Assembly: GCA_003385635.1 (NCBI GenBank)
Contig: QQUY01000001.1
Location: forward strand, 2,457,001-2,521,000
Length of the DNA stretch: 64,000 bases
Direction: 5' to 3'
Source of the DNA: Acidobacteriota bacterium
GTDB lineage: Bacteria; Acidobacteriota; Blastocatellia; Pyrinomonadales; Pyrinomonadaceae
In this document: positions 50,016-57,964 of the stretch, one piece after another
Layout: the number at the start of each line of letters is the position of its first letter
Numbering within the stretch: the stretch's first letter is position 1
Notes under the pieces: model-generated
Told to the model about the DNA's origin: nothing
What the model saw: the letters and a program-made list of their open reading frames with translations, nothing else
Databases searched by the model: none
Program-made: the position numbers and the translations under genes

Positions 50016-50771
50016 TTATAGACGCAAAAGACGGTCGCGAAGTATCTTGGATTGTGAGCGGCTTGCCTGGATCTTCTGCCCGTTCTCAAGCTCGACGAGA
50101 TAGGCGCCGCCCGGCATGGTCGAGGCAGCGGTCAGCATCGACACATTCGCAAGAGCGCCCCTTGAAAGACGTATGAACCTGTCCTCGCCGAGTCGGGTCT
50201 CAAGATCTTTCAGTCTGAAATTGATGAGGTACTTTTTGTTCTCTTTTGTCGTGATATGAAGCAGCTCGCCATCGGCGACGACCGAGGCTATCTCATCGAC
50301 CTTTACAAGAGAGATCTCCTCTCCGGTCTTTACCGGAAGGAACTCCAGCTCACCTGATCCGGCACCTGCGGATTGCCGTATACCTTCGACGGCCTGCCTG
50401 TGCTCCGAAGAATCTCCGAGCCTTTCCGCAGCTCGCTTGAGGGTCTGGCCGAGCCGCTCCGGTTCGACAGGCTTAAGGAGATAGTCGACTGCGTTTACCT
50501 CAAATGCCTTGATCGCATATTCGTCGAACGCAGTGACGAACGCGATCAGAGGTGTCTCGTCCGCATCGAGTCGCCTGATCACCTCGAAACCTGTCAATTC
50601 AGGCATCTCGAGGTCCAAAAACACGAGGTCAGGCGTCTGTTCCCGGATAAGTTTCAATGCCTCTGCTCCGTTTGATGCCTCGGTAATGGTCTCAACCGTT
50701 CCGAACTCTTCCAGGAGACTTTTCAAAAACTCCCTCGCGTTTCGCTCGTCTTCCGCGATCAGTACTCTCAT
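50016..50771 (-). CDS. LytTR-type response regulator
   Basis: 251 residues from the ATG at 50771 (MRVLIAEDERNAREFLKSLL); the long track N-terminus overlaps the kinase gene and is spurious. The receiver domain has the phospho-acceptor in LVFLDLEMPELTG, the conserved Thr in AFVTAFDEYAIKAF and Lys in DYLLKPVEP. The C-terminal LytTR DNA-binding domain (about 150-250) has the expected RFIRLSRGALANVSML...LENGQKIQASRSQSKIL pattern. Its partner is the adjacent LytS-like kinase 40 bp upstream. Target genes are not identifiable here. Confidence 0.93.
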   Translation of the reverse strand: MRVLIAEDERNAREFLKSLLEEFGTVETITEASNGAEALKLIREQTPDLVFLDLEMPELTGFEVIRRLDADETPLIAFVTAFDEYAIKAFEVNAVDYLLKPVEPERLGQTLKRAAERLGDSSEHRQAVEGIRQSAGAGSGELEFLPVKTGEEISLVKVDEIASVVADGELLHITTKENKKYLINFRLKDLETRLGEDRFIRLSRGALANVSMLTAASTMPGGAYLVELENGQKIQASRSQSKILRDRLLRL

Positions 50772-50811
50772 ATTCTTCCTGCGTATGGCAGATCTTCTAC
50801 GTTTAGGCCGT

Positions 50812-52704
50812 CTATAGGCCAATCTCCGCGCCCTTCTTTCGTTCGCGCGATCCGGTTTCAGTACCCGGACTTTCGATCGGCATTTCGATACGTACCACCG
50901 AGCCTCCGGTTCTGAACGTGACCTGCAAAGACGCCTCATCACCAAAGTGGTTTACCAGGCGCTCGCGGACATTGCTCAGTCCGATTCCCTCGACCAATTC
51001 GTCTTCCGCCCCGCGCCCACCAGATCCCGTATCTGACACCTCGACCAAGAGACGGCCGTCTGCATCTTCCGCGTGCACCTTAACTGTGCCTCCGGCGCCG
51101 TTCTTTGCGATCGCATGTTTTACCGAATTTTCAACAAGAGGCTGAATTATCAGCGAGGGAATGCGAACCGTTTCAAGCGTTTCGGGAACATCGAACTCGA
51201 CCTGAAGCCGATTCTCGAATCTCGCTTTTTCAATGTCAAGGTAGTTTCGGACCAGCGCAAGCTCATCTCCCAAAGGAGTGAACTCGTCTTTGTTTCTGAG
51301 CACGCTCCGCAGGAGAGTGGTTAATTTCATAAGTGTCGCAAAGGCTCGGTCCGGCGCAACGCGAATTAAATGGCCGATGGTGGTCAGCGCGTTAAAGAGG
51401 AAGTGCGGGTTGATCTGCGATCTGAGTGCCGAAAGCCTCGCTTCAGCGGTCAGCCTGGCAAGTTCCCTCTCCCTCGCCTCACGCTCCTGGCGTTCCTTTT
51501 CCACCCTGATCGAATCAATTCGTCTTCCTACGCCAAGCGACAGCTTCTCGAGCATCGCCGCTTCGTCCGAAAGAAGCCTGCGCCCGCCTGGAAAGGATCG
51601 GATCTCGATCGAGTAATCCGGTCCGAGATCTGTTTCTATCCTAATCAAAGCCTGTTCGGGCGAATATTCTACAAGGCCGTTCACTTCTGCGGCGCGTGCG
51701 CTCGGAAGGGCAACCAGCTCGCATTTAGTAGAAAAGAGTGAATTGAGCCCCGCGACTGTTTTTTTCAGAACCGCCGCCTCATCGTGGTGTGTCTCCATTT
51801 CCGAGAGCGCAGAATGAAGAAATGCCTCGTAATCCTGTCGCTTGAGGATTATCCTGTCCACTAACCAGTTGGAGAAGCGCTGAACGAAGGGATAGAAGCA
51901 CGCCGTCGCTATCCACGTGAGCAGGGTAACGCCGATCGCTATCGGATCGTTCGCGTCCTGGTAGGAACGTAGAGAAACGAACGGTCCGAGAATGAGCACA
52001 TATGTCGCAAACACCGTCAGGGCGATAAGAAGCAGTGAGAGCGCTCTCTTCAGGTACAGGTCGGCAAAAGCAAACCGGTAATCCTGAATAAGAATGGCGA
52101 TCACCAGGGGCAGGGAGGATTGGTGGGCGACAAGTTCGATGGGCCACCATCTGTATTCCGAATCCGTGCTCAAATGAAGAGCGGAAAAGGCGAAAACAAG
52201 AAGTGCAGTCACAAGGATTGCCCGGTTCTCAATACCTTCCCACGCTCTAAGTAGGAACAGCCCGGCCGCCAGTATCAGGGAACCTGCGCTAAGAACCTGG
52301 AATGCGAGTATGGAGGGCGAGACGGCATAAACGGCAGCCGAGTTAAAATGCAGAATTGCGGCGAAGACGCTGAGGCTGTATGCAGAAACGACAAAGGCAG
52401 TGGGCAGGCCGTCATTACGTTTGACGGTATGGATCACCGCTGCGGGAAGAAACCCAAGGGCGGAGAGCGATGCCGCCTGCAGATAAGGTGAGATGCTTAC
52501 GCCATAGAAGTCCCTCCAGGCAAAAGCGACCAGCTCGCTGACATTCCAGACCAGCCCCAGGCAAGCCGTTAGAAGCAGAAGCGTACTCACGCTTCCTGTT
52601 CCTGAACGGTGCCGAAACACCATCACGAACAGCATCGCGTAGAGTGAAACCCCGAGGCCGAAGCCCAGTAGGTTTATCAGCAAAGCCGGGTCAAGCTGGT
52701 TCAT
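50812..52704 (-). CDS. LytS-family sensor histidine kinase
   Basis: 630 residues. The N-terminal half has about eight hydrophobic helices (to residue 275), a 7TMR-like membrane sensor. A GAF-like or linker region follows. The kinase core (about 425-620) has the His_kinase motif LRSQINPHFLFNALTTIGHLI with the phospho-accepting His, then HATPase N-box QPLVENSVKHAIAKNG and G-box VSDTGSGGRGAEDE...GIGLSNVRERL. It is paired with the LytTR regulator. It begins 23 bp after the NHLRC2-like gene stop, so it is likely expressed with the upstream redox genes. Confidence 0.93.
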   Translation of the reverse strand: MNQLDPALLINLLGFGLGVSLYAMLFVMVFRHRSGTGSVSTLLLLTACLGLVWNVSELVAFAWRDFYGVSISPYLQAASLSALGFLPAAVIHTVKRNDGLPTAFVVSAYSLSVFAAILHFNSAAVYAVSPSILAFQVLSAGSLILAAGLFLLRAWEGIENRAILVTALLVFAFSALHLSTDSEYRWWPIELVAHQSSLPLVIAILIQDYRFAFADLYLKRALSLLLIALTVFATYVLILGPFVSLRSYQDANDPIAIGVTLLTWIATACFYPFVQRFSNWLVDRIILKRQDYEAFLHSALSEMETHHDEAAVLKKTVAGLNSLFSTKCELVALPSARAAEVNGLVEYSPEQALIRIETDLGPDYSIEIRSFPGGRRLLSDEAAMLEKLSLGVGRRIDSIRVEKERQEREARERELARLTAEARLSALRSQINPHFLFNALTTIGHLIRVAPDRAFATLMKLTTLLRSVLRNKDEFTPLGDELALVRNYLDIEKARFENRLQVEFDVPETLETVRIPSLIIQPLVENSVKHAIAKNGAGGTVKVHAEDADGRLLVEVSDTGSGGRGAEDELVEGIGLSNVRERLVNHFGDEASLQVTFRTGGSVVRIEMPIESPGTETGSRERKKGAEIGL

Positions 52705-52727
52705 CGTCTACGTTCCGAGTGGCATAT

Positions 52728-54743
52728 CTAACGCGCAATTTCGGTAGATGCCTTTAATTCAAGCTCCTCCGGTCCTGAGCTTTCTCCGACCTCAAGCGGC
52801 ACTTTCCATTCGAAGCTCTTGATGTAACATACGCCCGTGTTGTCTTTCCGACAATAAAATGCCGTAAACCGGATCCTCAGTTGCTTTTCCCAGCCCTCGA
52901 GCGGCGGCAGTTCGAATTTGTACGGCAAGTCCTTCGGGCTGAACCGTTTGCCGCTACCTTCGTCGTCAGTCTCGATATTTACCTCGATCCGGTTCGGCGC
53001 CGACGGATTCAAGTGAAAACCTTGAGGAAGGTCCAGATCTATTGATACCTTGATCCCTCTTCCTTTCGTAACTCGGAACTGTTCCCGCTCGATGACAATG
53101 GCATTCGAGTGCGGTGCAAAGTCTGTGGTCTCACCTGGTTTCGGAGGCTGAAGCCCCTTGATCATAAGGGTAGAGACTTCAAGAGTCCTAAGATCGGCAA
53201 CGCGGATCGCGTGGTTGTTGGTGTCGGCGATATAAAGCTTTTGGCCCGCAACGCTGAGGCCTCCAGGCTCGTAAAAGGTCGGAGAGCCACCCTCGGCCTG
53301 GCCTTCTTCTCCTGTTCCCAGCAGTGTTTCGACCGAACGCTTCTCCGGATCGAGGATCTTTATCTTGTCATTGTAGGTGTCGGCAATGAGAACCGACTTT
53401 CCATAAGATTCGACTGCCAGCGGATGCTGTAGCCTGACGTAATCGCCTTCACCGTCACGGTCTCCGAATGAGAAAAGATCTCCTCCGACCGAGGTGTGAA
53501 CCGCCTCCTTATCAAGATCGATCTCGCGGATGATGTTCGATTCGCTGTCGGCAACGAACAACCTCTCGTCGATGACAGCAAGCCCGGACGGTTGTGCGAA
53601 GTGGGCTTCTTTTACGGGCCCGTCCTTGCGAGACTCCCAGCGGGTTCCGGCAAAAGGCTCGATGTACGGCCGGTCGAGGCTTAGCCTCCAGATCTGATGC
53701 GAACCGGCCATTGCGATGTAGAGGTATCTGCCGGCGATCTTGACATCCCAGGGCGACCTCAGGCTGGTCTTTAGAGCATCTCCGCCAAACCCGTTGAAGC
53801 CTTCCAAGGTGCCGGTCCCCGCAACGGTCTCGACTTTCTTCCTTTTGAGATCGATCTTGCGGATCAGGTGATTGCCTGTATCTGCGACAAAGAGATGATC
53901 GCCGTTTAGCACAAGCCCCTGAGGCTGTCTGAACGAAGCTTGCTGATAATTGCCGTCCGAAGCCGATGCAGACCCGGACCCGATGGTCTCGATGAAATTT
54001 CCTACAAGATCCGTGATGACGATCCGGTTGTGGTTCGAGTCAGAGATAAATAGGCGTTTCGATCGTTCATCTGCGAGCACCTTTCCGGGAAACGCAAGCG
54101 GCAGAGTTCCGACCTTGGCCTTCTCAAGGGCGAGTTCGATCGGAGATTCGTTGAGTTTACCCAACTTTTTGAACCTGGCGGCGAGTTCCCCGATCGCGGT
54201 ATTGAAATAGTCGAACTTTCCTTCGCCCGAGACCTGTGCGACGACATAACCATCGGGATCGATCAATACCTGCGTAGGCCAGGCTCTCACGGCGTACGAG
54301 TCCCAGATCCTGAAATCTGCGTCATTGACGACAGGATGCTCTATTCCATAGCGAAGTATGATCCGCCTTATGTTCTCCGTCTCTTTCTCATTATCGAACT
54401 TCGCGGAGTGAACGCCGATAACGACCAGTTCCTTCGAATACTTTGCTTCCAGCCGTTTCAGGTCCGGAATGATGTGAATGCAGTTGACGCACCCGTACGT
54501 CCAGAAATCGAGCAGCACGATCTTGCCGCGCAAACCTTTCAGCGTGAGAGGCTCGTCCGTGTTGAGCCATCCGGAATGCCCGTCGAGCTCGGGTGCTCGC
54601 ACTTTCTGCGAATGAAGATCAAGATCAGTGCTCAGATCTCGCTCCGCAAATAAAAACGGCGGATGAGATCCGCCGGCGAGTGCTAGAATCAATGCCGTCA
54701 AGGTCGTCGGGAACGCTCCCCGAATAGTTCTCCATAGTCTCAT
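52728..54743 (-). CDS. NHLRC2-like thioredoxin-fold / NHL-propeller protein
   Basis: 671 residues. A signal peptide or anchor (ALILALAGGSHPPFLFA) suggests an exported protein. Residues about 50-195 are a thioredoxin/TlpA-like domain with the active motif FWTYGCVNCIHIIPDL and the cis-Pro WPTQVLIDPDG. About 210-540 is an NHL beta-propeller (repeated FRQPQGLVLNGDHLFVADTGNHLIRKID, FAQPSGLAVIDERLFVADSESNIIREID). The C-terminal beta-sandwich domain (about 560-660) completes the three-part architecture of eukaryotic NHLRC2. The active-site pair is CVNC here. A redox function is inferred. It is in the same run as the Sec-peroxiredoxin and YggX-like genes. Confidence 0.9.
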   Translation of the reverse strand: MRLWRTIRGAFPTTLTALILALAGGSHPPFLFAERDLSTDLDLHSQKVRAPELDGHSGWLNTDEPLTLKGLRGKIVLLDFWTYGCVNCIHIIPDLKRLEAKYSKELVVIGVHSAKFDNEKETENIRRIILRYGIEHPVVNDADFRIWDSYAVRAWPTQVLIDPDGYVVAQVSGEGKFDYFNTAIGELAARFKKLGKLNESPIELALEKAKVGTLPLAFPGKVLADERSKRLFISDSNHNRIVITDLVGNFIETIGSGSASASDGNYQQASFRQPQGLVLNGDHLFVADTGNHLIRKIDLKRKKVETVAGTGTLEGFNGFGGDALKTSLRSPWDVKIAGRYLYIAMAGSHQIWRLSLDRPYIEPFAGTRWESRKDGPVKEAHFAQPSGLAVIDERLFVADSESNIIREIDLDKEAVHTSVGGDLFSFGDRDGEGDYVRLQHPLAVESYGKSVLIADTYNDKIKILDPEKRSVETLLGTGEEGQAEGGSPTFYEPGGLSVAGQKLYIADTNNHAIRVADLRTLEVSTLMIKGLQPPKPGETTDFAPHSNAIVIEREQFRVTKGRGIKVSIDLDLPQGFHLNPSAPNRIEVNIETDDEGSGKRFSPKDLPYKFELPPLEGWEKQLRIRFTAFYCRKDNTGVCYIKSFEWKVPLEVGESSGPEELELKASTEIAR

Positions 54744-54772
54744 ATCCTAACGAAACCCGGGCCCGAGGTTCT

Positions 54773-55069
54773 TTACCAGGTGATTGATCCTTCTTTAGAC
54801 GTGTCTATCTCAGCCAGGTCTTCTCCCTCGTTGAAGAAGAACAGCTTCATCTGGTCAAAAAGGTAGTCGTGCGCGTCCGGGTTCGAAAGATCGAGACCGA
54901 AATGATTGATGATCTGCTTTTGCTTCTCCAGCCATTCCGTCCAACATTCCGCGCATATCTCAGAACCGATCCTCTGGCCCAGATCGGTCGGAATCGGCGC
55001 ATTTCCAAGCGGCTCGGTCTTCCTGCCGCAGCGCGCGCATTCGAATTTTTCGTTTGAAAACAGTCCCAT
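54773..55069 (-). CDS. YggX-like Fe(II)-trafficking protein with N-terminal Cys4 ribbon
   Basis: 98 residues. The C-terminal two thirds match YggX (GQRIGSEICAECWTEWLEKQKQIINHFGLDLSNPDA...FFFNEG), a small cytosolic protein tied to iron handling and oxidative resistance of Fe-S enzymes. The N-terminus adds FECARCGRKTEPLG. With the CAEC in the first helix this gives a four-cysteine set (CxxC...CxxC) able to bind zinc or iron, whereas ordinary YggX has a single N-terminal Cys. It lies between the Sec-peroxiredoxin (50 bp) and NHLRC2-like (29 bp) genes. Confidence 0.82.
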   Translation of the reverse strand: MGLFSNEKFECARCGRKTEPLGNAPIPTDLGQRIGSEICAECWTEWLEKQKQIINHFGLDLSNPDAHDYLFDQMKLFFFNEGEDLAEIDTSKEGSITW

Positions 55070-55119
55070 CGGGTTTCTCCTTAAACTATCGTTTCCTGAC
55101 AGTCAATTATTCCTCGCTT

Positions 55120-55575
55120 TCATTGTTCCGCTGCCGTTGACGCAGCTCTCAGGACCTCTTCGTCAGTCGGCCTGAACACGCTCAGAGACTGAACATTGTG
55201 GCTCTTCACCTTTCCGTCCTTTCCGACGACAACTACCGCCCGAGCCGAACGCCCGGGGATCCAGGACTTCACGCCGTATCTAGCCACGACGTCCGCGTCA
55301 GGATCTGAAAGAAGTCTAAAGGGAAAATCGTACTTGTCGCTGAAATTCTTGTGAGATTCGACAGAATCGGTCGAGATACCGACCACTGTCGCTCCGGTTG
55401 CTTTGTAATCGTCCCAGTTATCACGAACCGAGCATAGCTGCTTCGTTCAGACCGGTGTGTCGTCGCCTGGATAGAAAAGCAGCACCACGACTTTTCCCCG
55501 ATGGTCCGACAGCTTCCATTCGGTTCCTTCCGAATCTTTCAAAGTAAAATCCGGAGCGATTTCATTTAATTCCAT
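55120..55575 (-). CDS. Selenocysteine-containing BCP/PrxQ-type peroxiredoxin (in-frame TGA = Sec43)
   Basis: 151 codons when the TGA at 55447-55449 is read as selenocysteine. The track shows only the 88-residue part after it. Translation from the ATG at 55575 (GGAAGGTGG just upstream) gives MELNEIAPDFTLKDSEG, VVVLLFYPGDDTPV-U-TKQLCSVRD and continues in frame to PTDEEVLRAASTAAEQ. In BCP/PrxQ enzymes this position is the peroxidatic cysteine (TPVCTKQxC), with the resolving cysteine five residues on, here Cys48. No other stop or frameshift interrupts the gene. The enzyme reduces peroxides with thioredoxin; Sec would speed the reaction. The genes selA, selB, selD and selC are not in the window and would be needed. 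It is in a close run with YggX-like and NHLRC2-like genes. Confidence 0.85.
55415..55440 (-). promoter_or_regulatory. Candidate bacterial SECIS stem-loop
   Basis: Beginning 7 nt after the TGA, CAGCTAT pairs with ATAACTG (one mismatch). An inner CG-GTT-CG hairpin places a G-containing apical loop about 19-21 nt after the TGA, inside the spacing known for bacterial SECIS. A competing ACGAA/TTCGT stem (55423-55446) is also possible. Confidence 0.45.
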
Positions 55576-55647
55576 TTCCACCTTCCTTCGAATCCTTGAT
55601 TCTATCGGTTAGAAATCTGCAGGGCAATTGCGGGCGAAATGCCCCGA

Positions 55648-56106
55648 TCAGAACTTGCGGATTAGGACGACGCCCAGAATGATGGCCGCGACTCCGCCCA
55701 TTCTCGCAAGGGTAACGGGCCGTTCGGGGACCCCGAACATCGCATAATGGTCGATGATCAATGTGAGTACCATCTGCCCGGCAATTATCAGGCTGAATGT
55801 AAGAGCGACACCCAGTCTTGGCACAAGTATCACAGTACACGCAACGAAATAGGCTCCGAGGACTCCGCCTGTCCACGCATACCAGGGAACGTTCTTAGCG
55901 GTCCAGATGCTTGAAAGCGAATCTGCAGATACGACGATGTAGATCAGAAGCGCCAAACCGCCGACGATGAAGGAAACAAGCGCGACTACCATCGGACTGA
56001 CGATGAACTCATTCAGCTTGTTGTTTATCGCGGCTTGGGCAGTCCCAGCCATTCCAACGGTAACTGCAAGAAGTATGAAGAAATAATTGGATATCAGGGA
56101 TCGCAT
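55648..56106 (-). CDS. DMT-superfamily transporter (DUF606/YdcZ-like)
   Basis: 152 residues, five hydrophobic helices. AAINNKLNEFIVSPMVVALVSFIVGGLAL and PWYAWTGGVLGAYFVACTVILVPRLGVALTFSLIIAGQM are the conserved DUF606 blocks. Members form small inner-membrane transporters, often as paired halves; substrate unknown. It starts 57 bp after the FkbM stop and ends 72 bp before the Sec-peroxiredoxin start. Confidence 0.88.
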   Translation of the reverse strand: MRSLISNYFFILLAVTVGMAGTAQAAINNKLNEFIVSPMVVALVSFIVGGLALLIYIVVSADSLSSIWTAKNVPWYAWTGGVLGAYFVACTVILVPRLGVALTFSLIIAGQMVLTLIIDHYAMFGVPERPVTLARMGGVAAIILGVVLIRKF

Positions 56107-56163
56107 AACTTTAACTCCAGGGAAGTCGGAGACGGTTTTTGTGAACGATGGTGGAAGGTGGAT

Positions 56164-57003
56164 CTAGTTCGGAGTGGCCAAGACCTCAATGTGTTTTCTT
56201 ATGTTCATGGTCTCACGTGTCAGCTTGACCCTTTCGGACGAGTCAACGAAGCCTTCATCCAGGTAGTCACAATCATTCATATACACCGTGTAATCATGCC
56301 TGGCGATCGAATCGAACAGTTCGTATCTCTCGTTTAGCCTGAGCTTCTTATAACACTCCGCCATTATGTTCGGCCTGAACTCGGCAATGATGTCAGATAT
56401 ATTTTCCAAAATGTCCTTGTCATACCCCTCAGTGTCGACTTTTATAAGGGCCAGCTTTGGCAGCCATTCCGCGTGATGTTCTCTCAGATATCTATCTAGA
56501 TTCCTGCCCTGCACCTTAAGCTCGTAGCGGTGATGATGGTTTTGGTCCTTTATCTGTGAAAGATATCCGCCATTGCAAAAGGACGCGTCCGAGTAATTGA
56601 AAACGAATTCACCATCTTCTGTAGTAGCGGCAAATGGCAGCGGCACGATATTGGTCTTATCTGGGTTGAGGCTGGCGTTCTTTTTTAAGATCTCAAAGAC
56701 ATACTGGTTTGGCTCCAGGCCCAGTACAAGCCCCTCCTTGCCTACTGAAAGGCCCATCGGAACGGTAGTGTCCCCGGTATGGGCGCCAATATCGATGATC
56801 ATACTGCCTCTCGAGGCCAGAGACTGATAGAACCTGATATGGCTGTCGGTCACTTCTTTGGGGCCTTCGAAAGGATGCAGCCACTGAGCGTATTCGACTT
56901 GCCCAAGTTCCTTTAACTTGAACTGCTTTACTTCGTACCCGTATTCCTTAAACTTTCGCTTCAGTCGGCGCTCTTCGAGTTTTCTTTTCAGGTAACTCAG
57001 CAT
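56164..57003 (-). CDS. FkbM family methyltransferase
   Basis: 279 residues with a basic coiled N-terminus (KRKLEERRLKRKF). The SAM-binding motif I is SMIIDIGAHTGDTTVPMG (about 88-105), followed by the acidic LGLEPNQYVFEILKKN. KLALIKVDTEGYDKDILE is the characteristic FkbM motif. FkbM enzymes O-methylate sugars, glycolipids or polyketides. No glycan cluster surrounds it, so the substrate is open. It is the first gene of a seven-gene same-strand run down to the LytTR regulator and has a -10-like element 27 nt upstream. Confidence 0.9.
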   Translation of the reverse strand: MLSYLKRKLEERRLKRKFKEYGYEVKQFKLKELGQVEYAQWLHPFEGPKEVTDSHIRFYQSLASRGSMIIDIGAHTGDTTVPMGLSVGKEGLVLGLEPNQYVFEILKKNASLNPDKTNIVPLPFAATTEDGEFVFNYSDASFCNGGYLSQIKDQNHHHRYELKVQGRNLDRYLREHHAEWLPKLALIKVDTEGYDKDILENISDIIAEFRPNIMAECYKKLRLNERYELFDSIARHDYTVYMNDCDYLDEGFVDSSERVKLTRETMNIRKHIEVLATPN

Positions 57004-57029
57004 GAGACGCTCTTCGTATTAGGTAGGGC

Positions 57030-57058
57030 ATTATATGCACATCTTTCCAGAACGGAAA
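57030..57058 (-). promoter_or_regulatory. Possible promoter of the FkbM-led run
   Basis: Minus-strand TATAAT (consensus -10) has a 17-nt spacer from a poor -35 (TTTCCG). The rest of the 292-bp region between FkbM and DUF2721 shows nothing else I can name. Confidence 0.4.
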
Positions 57059-57295
57059 AAATTATTATGCCGGGTATAACGCTTCGTACCGATAAAGGCT
57101 GAAAGCTGAAAAATCAACTCGGAAGACCAGAGCGTACTCAAAGGGGCAATCCGGGTGTAGGCTGATGCAGGACCCTCTGCTCTTAAATTCGCGGTTCGCG
57201 CGGAATGATTCTCAGTTGAACCGACTCACGAACAACTCTCACAGGGCGGGACCCCCGGCCTTAAAATAATGAACCACGAAGCGACTGAAACAGGT

Positions 57296-57910
57296 TCAGT
57301 CCTCCCCTTCATCGGCTTCTTTGGTTCTAAACCTGTGTTTCCCGTGTTTGTTGTATGTGTATCTTTCCGAGATATCCTTTGGCGCAATTATGTTCGCGAG
57401 TTCCCATGTTATGTCCATCTCGACATTCACGGTCGCGGTCGCCATCCTCGACTCCGCCATCATAAGGATGCTTCCATAGAAGACGCACAGGATCCCCACG
57501 AGGCCTACGGGCACAGGCATCCACGCGTAATCATTGAGCAGCCCGGCCGCCCCAATCGTGAGACTGGTTAGCACGAACATCAGCAGGCCCGCGTAGAATG
57601 AGAACTGCGCTTTTTGGAGTATTCGCGAGCGGGTGGTCACCTTGTCGAGAAGATCGAACACCGCAGCCACTCGCTTTTCATAGAGGACGATCTCCTCTCG
57701 TTCGTCGGAAGTGATCAGCTCGGCAAGCCGCTTATCGAGGTCGCGCACTCGATCGATCACCCTCCCAAGCCTGGTAGAGGTAGAAAGCACGAGTGAACCC
57801 GTTGCGGAGATAAGAAGGGCCGGCGTGATCATCGCCGTCAGGAATGCGATGGTCGAAGACAGAGACTGTTCGCCATCAGCCGAAAAAGACTGAATAATAA
57901 GTACAAGCAT
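57296..57910 (-). CDS. DUF2721 family membrane protein
   Basis: 204 residues from the ATG at 57910; the track start is an upstream TTG. Hydrophobic helices lie near 20-45, 100-125 and 130-155. Conserved DUF2721 features include ITPALLISATGSLVLSTSTRLGRVIDRVR and the helical ARLITSDEREEI-type linker between the membrane parts. The C-terminus is charged (KHRFRTKEADEGED). Function unknown. It is divergent from the esterase gene (54 bp apart). Confidence 0.85.
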   Translation of the reverse strand: MLVLIIQSFSADGEQSLSSTIAFLTAMITPALLISATGSLVLSTSTRLGRVIDRVRDLDKRLAELITSDEREEIVLYEKRVAAVFDLLDKVTTRSRILQKAQFSFYAGLLMFVLTSLTIGAAGLLNDYAWMPVPVGLVGILCVFYGSILMMAESRMATATVNVEMDITWELANIIAPKDISERYTYNKHGKHRFRTKEADEGED

Positions 57911-57964
57911 AGCCTTTTCCAACACCTCAGGAGCGGGCAAGAAGCCCGAAATTCAAAGGACTTT

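Noticed and set aside
55120-55386. 88-residue peroxiredoxin fragment as a pseudogene
   Set aside because: The upstream half is intact in the same frame, and the single TGA falls on the active-site cysteine, so Sec decoding explains it better.
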